A stretch of DNA of 64,000 nucleotides from Streptomyces kaniharaensis (GTDB lineage: Bacteria; Actinomycetota; Actinomycetes; Streptomycetales; Streptomycetaceae), in assembly GCF_009569385.1 (NCBI RefSeq), contig NZ_WBOF01000005.1, positions 124,001 through 188,000 of the forward strand. The letters are read 5' to 3'. The notes under the pieces are model-generated. The model ran no database searches, had not been told where the DNA came from, and was given only the letters and a program-made list of their open reading frames with translations. Made by a program: the position numbers and the translations under genes. Of the stretch, positions 59,929-64,000 are shown piece after piece (position 1 is the first letter of the stretch; every line of letters starts with the position of its first letter).

Positions 59929-61401
59929 ATGAGGCTGGAGCTGAACCAGGAGTGGGTTGTTGGCGACCCTATCGGGGACCCGGGTGGCTTCGGCGCCGTC
60001 TACGAGGCACGCTCCAGCTCCGGTGAGCACGCGGCCGTGAAGCTGGTCCCCAAGCGACCCGGCGCTGACCGGGAGATGCTGTTCACCGACCTGGAAGGCG
60101 TGCGCAACGTCGTTCCGGTCATCGACAGCGGAGAACACGAGGACCACTGGGTGCTCGTCATGCCCCGAGCGGAGAAGTCGCTCCGTGCCCACCTGGAGCA
60201 GAACGGATCGCTGGGCCTGGAAGAGGCAGTGAGGGTGCTGTCCGACATCGCCGAGACCCTGGCCGACCTGGACGGCCGTGTCGTACACCGCGATCTCAAG
60301 CCGGAGAACGTCCTGCTGCTCAACGGCCGCTGGTGCCTGGCCGACTTCGGCATCGCCCGCTACGCCGAGGCGACCACCGCGCAGCAGACCTACAAGTTCG
60401 CCGGCACCCTCGCCTACATGGCCCCCGAGCGCTGGAAGGGCGAGAGGGCCACAAGCGCGAGCGACATTTACGCCCTGGGCGTCCTCGCGTACGAACTCCT
60501 GGAAGGCATCACGCCCTTCACCGGACCGTACGAGCACGACTTCCGTGATCAGCACCTGCACGGAACCCCGCCGCCGCTCACCACCGCCCCGGCGCTTCTG
60601 GCAGCCCTGATCACGGAGTGCCTCTTCCGGGCGCCGCAAGGCCGCCCTTCAGCCGGCAACATCTTGGAGAGGCTGCGACGGATTCCCGCAGCTGCTTTTT
60701 CGGGAGGGTTGGCAGCACTGGCTGAGGCGAACCGGGTCGAGGCCGCCCGCCGCGCGGAAACCGACCGCCAGGCGTCAGCAGAGGCCAGCGAAGCCGACCG
60801 CCGCCGGGATCTCTTCGAGGCCGCCCGCGCGTCCCTCAGCCTCATCTCCGAGGAACTCCTGAAGACGATCACGAACATCGTCTCCACGGCCGAGGTACGC
60901 AAGGGAAACGAGGGAGCTTGGACGGTCCGGCTCTCCGACGCCCAGCTGACCTTCACCAGCGCCAAGCAGGCCGACCTCAGCGCCTGGGCGACAGGATCGG
61001 GCGCTCCCTTCGACGTGATCGCACACGCGACTATCTCCCTCCGGATTCCGCAGAACCGAATGGGCTACGAAGGCCGCAGCCACTCCCTCTGGTACGCCGA
61101 TGCCCAGGTCGCGGAGCGATACCAGTGGTTCGAGACGGCCTTCATGGCATCGCCGCTGCGCAGCGTGATGCCGGCGATGGATCCCTTCGCGCTCAATCCC
61201 CACCACGAGTCCCTGGGCGCGGTCAGCCCCGGCATGGCCATGAACCAGGTGGCCTGGCCCTTCACCCCTCTCGTGATCGGAGATCTGGACGAGTTCATCG
61301 ACAGGTGGACCAACTGGCTTGCCCAGGCCGCTACCGGGCAGCTCGGACACCCGAGCACCATGCCTGAGCGGAGCCCACACGGAACCTGGCGAACGAGCTG
61401 A
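59929..61401 (+). CDS. Ser/Thr protein kinase with coiled coil and novel C-terminal domain
   Basis: ATG 59929 is chosen so that the kinase fold begins at once; ATG 59884/59887 are in frame. Residues 8-280 form an intact Hanks-type kinase: Gly-rich GDPGGFGAVYEA, Lys38, HRDLKPEN (120-127), ADFGIAR (138-144), MAPERW. Then comes an Ala/Glu/Arg coiled coil (about 280-320) and a 160-residue C-terminal domain (AWTVRLSDAQLTFTSAKQAD; SLRIPQNRMGYEGRSHSLWY) with no known family. It has no membrane segment and so is cytoplasmic, unlike PknB. A terminator hairpin follows. Confidence 0.85.
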   Translation: MRLELNQEWVVGDPIGDPGGFGAVYEARSSSGEHAAVKLVPKRPGADREMLFTDLEGVRNVVPVIDSGEHEDHWVLVMPRAEKSLRAHLEQNGSLGLEEAVRVLSDIAETLADLDGRVVHRDLKPENVLLLNGRWCLADFGIARYAEATTAQQTYKFAGTLAYMAPERWKGERATSASDIYALGVLAYELLEGITPFTGPYEHDFRDQHLHGTPPPLTTAPALLAALITECLFRAPQGRPSAGNILERLRRIPAAAFSGGLAALAEANRVEAARRAETDRQASAEASEADRRRDLFEAARASLSLISEELLKTITNIVSTAEVRKGNEGAWTVRLSDAQLTFTSAKQADLSAWATGSGAPFDVIAHATISLRIPQNRMGYEGRSHSLWYADAQVAERYQWFETAFMASPLRSVMPAMDPFALNPHHESLGAVSPGMAMNQVAWPFTPLVIGDLDEFIDRWTNWLAQAATGQLGHPSTMPERSPHGTWRTS

Positions 61402-61423
61402 CACGCTCGGCCAGTACAACGAC

Positions 61424-61454
61424 TGGCCCGTCCCCTGACCCGGGGAACGGGCCA
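61424..61454 (+). terminator. Hairpin after the kinase gene
   Basis: A 12-bp stem (61424-61435 with 61442-61454, one bulged base) and a 6-nt loop lie 22 bp after the stop codon. Confidence 0.65.
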
Positions 61455-61650
61455 GCGCGCTTCACCCCACCGGAGCAGCTACCCCTGGCCCCGGCGGGCA
61501 CGGGGATTACCAGGTCACCCCGAGCGCTTCCCATCCGGGGCAAGGGCCTCCGACAGGCTCCGAGAGCCAGTCGGCACCGCACCCCGGACCGGACGAGCGG
61601 GCCCGCCGCTGCGCCGTGTCCACCGATCGGCTGAGGCCGTTGGGCCGGGC

Positions 61651-62076
61651 ATGAAGACGAAGACCCCGTTGAAGCGCTGCGCGCGGTGTCCGCGCCGCGC
61701 GCCGAAGGACTGGACGAAGGCCGTGGACTGGAGCGGCAAGTGGGAGAAAGGCCAGCTGAAGTTCCTGGTCTGCCCGGACTGCCAGACCGCCGGCGAGCAC
61801 GCAGAGTCCGAGGTGAACGCCGCCCACCTGATGGTCCAGCGCGAGGACGCCCACCAAGGCGGCGGCGAGTTCCTCCCCGACCCAGTGGTCTGCATGACCG
61901 GCACCACCGCCCGGCCGGGCGAGATCCTGTACGGCGGCACCCACCTGCGCCAGGCCCTGCTCACCGGCCAGTCGCAGCAGCTCTGGGTGGTTGAGGGGCT
62001 CCCCCTCGGCACCCGGTGCGTGGCGTCGGTCGGCGGGGTGATGGTCTACCGACCCCGGCCTTTGGGTAGCAGGTGA
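61651..62076 (+). CDS. Small protein with two CxxC motifs (141 aa)
   Basis: ATG 61651 has no strong RBS. Cysteine pairs CARCPRR (residues 10-13) and VCPDCQTAG (about 42-45) could form one zinc ribbon. The C-terminal half is beta-rich (QQLWVVEGLPLGTRCVASVG). The 249-bp gap before it holds only the kinase terminator. Not recognised. Confidence 0.6.
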   Translation: MKTKTPLKRCARCPRRAPKDWTKAVDWSGKWEKGQLKFLVCPDCQTAGEHAESEVNAAHLMVQREDAHQGGGEFLPDPVVCMTGTTARPGEILYGGTHLRQALLTGQSQQLWVVEGLPLGTRCVASVGGVMVYRPRPLGSR

Positions 62077-62110
62077 CCGGCAGGGGCCCCAGCATCCGAG
62101 GATAGAAGCC

Positions 62111-62142
62111 GGGAGGCCGCCACCCGCAGGTGATGGCCTCCC
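62111..62142. terminator. Bidirectional terminator hairpin
   Basis: An 8-bp perfect stem (62111-62118/62135-62142), extended inward by partial pairing, sits between two converging genes. Confidence 0.65.
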
Positions 62143-62208
62143 AGTGCATTCTCAGGGCCCCGGCAGCCTACCGCCGGGCAACCGACCACCCGGACCGGGG
62201 CCGGCCCG

Positions 62209-64000
62209 CTACGCCCACTCCACCCCGTGCTCGGCGAGCTGCGCGAGCTGGCCCGGCGTCAGCTTCGCCCGGCGGGCCTTCTGGTTGTTGAGCCACGTGC
62301 CCAGGGCGAAGTGCGACACGACCACCTGCTCCTCACCCCCGGGCCCGGTCTCCACGGCCTCCAGCGGCTCCTTGTGCGGGCGCTTGACGTTGGCATGGCG
62401 CTCCCGCTCCACGAACTGCGCCAACGCCGCCAGACCCTGCTGGAACCGATCCGTGCGGGACACCTTCGGCTTTGCCTCGGCCGCCTGCTTCGCGGCCACC
62501 AGCTCCTGGTCCTCCTCGATGCCGATCGCCGACAGCAGGTCCCGCTGGTCCGCCTCCAGCTCCGGCCACCCGGCCCGCTGCGCCTGCACCCAGCGGCCGA
62601 GCTGCTCGCCCTCGAACACCGTGTCCACCGGCAGGACGGTCCAGTCGACCCGGCCGTCGGACTCCAGCCACCACTGCCGGGCGGTGGCGTACGCGCGCTG
62701 CCACGTGATGGGCCAGGCGGGGCACCACCACGGGTCGATCTCCTCCAGCGCCCGCCGCCGCTCCGGCGACAACGCGCCCTGCTCGCCCGCTGGCACCTGC
62801 GCGGAGGCCCGCAGCTCGGAGAGCCACGTGCCGATCGCATACCCGCCGACCGATGCCCGCGCCGGCGCCGCCAGCGAACCTCCGTGCCCCTTCGCCCAGA
62901 CCCGAGCCCAGTCCAGCCCGGCCTCGAACCGAGCGTCGGAGACCGACCAGATCATCCCGAGCTGATCCAGCATCTCCACCCGATGACGCGCCAATTCACC
63001 GTTCGCGTAGTCCTCGCGCCGGTCCGACAGCCATTTCCCGAGCGGGAAATTCCCCTCCTCTCCGACCATCGCGGAATAGGGAACGTCAAGCCCGCCGGTC
63101 TCCTCGTGCCACCGGCGGGCGTGGTTGATCCCCTCCCGCCAGAACTGGTTCTCACCGGTCAGCACCCGCGAGGCGATGAACAGCGCGAGCACGTTCTCGT
63201 CCACCGGCGACTGGAACCGCACCGGTAGCGTGAACGCCCCCGCACCACCCGCCCCTCCCTCGCCGGACCAGCTCTCACCAGGACCAGAAGCAGCCTCAGC
63301 GCTGCGCCCCTTGGTGCGCTTGCCGGACTTCTGCGGCACCGCCAGGGCCTCCACCACCTTGGCGTCGTGGCTGCGCAGCGCGGTCAGGATCTTGACCAGC
63401 GGGCCGTAGGAATCCGACTCCAAAATGTCCCCCGGCTCCTCTCCCGGCTTGAGGAAGATCGGCACGATCAGGCTGGCGGTCTTTCCCTCGCCGGGCTGCA
63501 TGCGCAGGGCCCGGCCGATGGCCTGGACGATATCCACCATGCTGCCCCGGCCCTGAAGGAGAACCGAATCCGCATTCGGCATGTCAACGCCCTCGCCCAG
63601 GACCTTGCAGTTACTGAAGATCCGGTGCTTGAGACCGTCGTCCTCCTCGCCCTTCCCGAAGTCGCCGATAAGCTCCTTGCGGTAGTCGATCTCGTGCTCA
63701 CCGGAGAGCCACTGCGCCCAGACTTCGGCGGGGTATTTCTGCGGATTCTGGAAGTGCAGCTTCTCGGCGGTCTGATTCAGCGTCTCGGAGAAGTAGCGGG
63801 CCTCGATCGTGCGGCTGTGGAACGTGATGCAGCGCTCCAGCCCGCGCTCGACGACGGTCTTGAGCAGCCCGGCCTGGATGGCCGCGATCCGCTCGGCCGG
63901 CACCTCGTCCTCGCTGCCGTCCTCGGCCTCGCCGACGCCCGGACCCCACGGCACGCCCTGCTGCTCCGCCTTGTCCCGGTCCCCGAGCGGGTCGCGCAGC
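62209..64000 (-). CDS. Superfamily 2 helicase, C-terminal part, with helicase-associated repeats (5' end outside window)
   Basis: The frame is open to base 64000; GTG 63954 is internal. The visible 597 residues start after the DEAD-box motor half. Helicase motifs V and VI are visible (GEGVDMPNADSVLL; DIVQAIGRALR). From about residue 270 there are four helicase-associated (HA) repeats (FWREGINHARRWHEETG; FPLGKWLSDRRED; IGTWLSELRA; FALGTWLNNQKARRAKL). Streptomyces encodes several such DEAD/HA proteins, some telomere-linked (the ttrA-type helicases near linear ends). A terminal-helicase role is an attractive but unproven link to the tap-tpg genes. Confidence 0.82.
   Translation of the reverse strand, partial: LRDPLGDRDKAEQQGVPWGPGVGEAEDGSEDEVPAERIAAIQAGLLKTVVERGLERCITFHSRTIEARYFSETLNQTAEKLHFQNPQKYPAEVWAQWLSGEHEIDYRKELIGDFGKGEEDDGLKHRIFSNCKVLGEGVDMPNADSVLLQGRGSMVDIVQAIGRALRMQPGEGKTASLIVPIFLKPGEEPGDILESDSYGPLVKILTALRSHDAKVVEALAVPQKSGKRTKGRSAEAASGPGESWSGEGGAGGAGAFTLPVRFQSPVDENVLALFIASRVLTGENQFWREGINHARRWHEETGGLDVPYSAMVGEEGNFPLGKWLSDRREDYANGELARHRVEMLDQLGMIWSVSDARFEAGLDWARVWAKGHGGSLAAPARASVGGYAIGTWLSELRASAQVPAGEQGALSPERRRALEEIDPWWCPAWPITWQRAYATARQWWLESDGRVDWTVLPVDTVFEGEQLGRWVQAQRAGWPELEADQRDLLSAIGIEEDQELVAAKQAAEAKPKVSRTDRFQQGLAALAQFVERERHANVKRPHKEPLEAVETGPGGEEQVVVSHFALGTWLNNQKARRAKLTPGQLAQLAEHGVEWA

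Noticed and set aside
1..64000. Transposase, integrase or insertion sequence
   Set aside because: No DDE, tyrosine or serine recombinase motif was seen in any well-biased frame; the repeats found are duplications rather than IS ends.

Overview
The window is about 70 percent G+C with strong third-position G/C bias, GTG/TTG starts, many ATGA/GTGA overlaps and rare TTA codons, which is Streptomyces (or a close relative). An adjacent tap-tpg pair (36830-39714), the telomere-associated and terminal proteins of linear Streptomyces replicons, together with a Spd-like spread protein at the left edge, points to a linear plasmid or a plasmid-derived chromosome arm. No telomere, rRNA, tRNA or CRISPR array was found.

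Layout. 1-13 kb: plasmid backbone of small, mostly unknown cytoplasmic and membrane proteins, a Spd-like membrane protein, a HAD phosphatase and a PNK-like kinase. It also holds unusual DNA structures: an 11-bp-phased array of an 8-bp motif at 1960-2067, a matched pair of 9-bp-spaced operators at 4418-4464 and 4860-4894, and a perfect 47-nt palindrome at 8171-8217. 13-18 kb: two GNAT acetyltransferases and two HTH/TPR-type Streptomyces regulators.

18-28 kb: the most interesting region, a tightly packed and often overlapping operon. It has QueD, QueE and GTP cyclohydrolase I, enough to make 7-carboxy-7-deazaguanine (CDG), with no QueC. These are followed by a phosphoribosyltransferase, a methyltransferase, two thymidylate-kinase-like proteins, a SPASM-type radical SAM enzyme, a DegT-family aminotransferase, a HAD phosphatase and a PurC (SAICAR synthetase)-like ligase. 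An exonuclease, a DsbA-like protein and a NUDIX hydrolase follow. My reading is a 7-deazaguanine nucleoside pathway in which the CDG ribotide carboxylate, a close mimic of CAIR, is amidated by the PurC-like enzyme.

29-36 kb: a secreted protein, an HNH-nuclease lipoprotein, HU, a five-zinc-repeat GIY-YIG nuclease, an amber-interrupted gene, and a nuclease with a long repeat-like C-terminal half. 36-40 kb: tap-tpg with a small coiled-coil/wHTH gene read from a probable leaderless promoter. 41.6-44 kb: a Septu-type pair (PtuA ATPase, PtuB HNH).

44-57 kb: a DNA-repair island (ImuB-like protein, DnaE2, AlkA-like glycosylase, ATP-dependent ligase) that has been partly duplicated, with complementary decay of the two copies. 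Between the copies lies an A+T-richer three-gene module: a small protein, a HExxH protein and a wHTH-Hsp20 fusion, the first two with TTA codons. 57-64 kb: small genes, a Topo VI-A-like TOPRIM protein, a Ser/Thr kinase with a novel C-terminus and a helicase with helicase-associated repeats that runs off the right edge.
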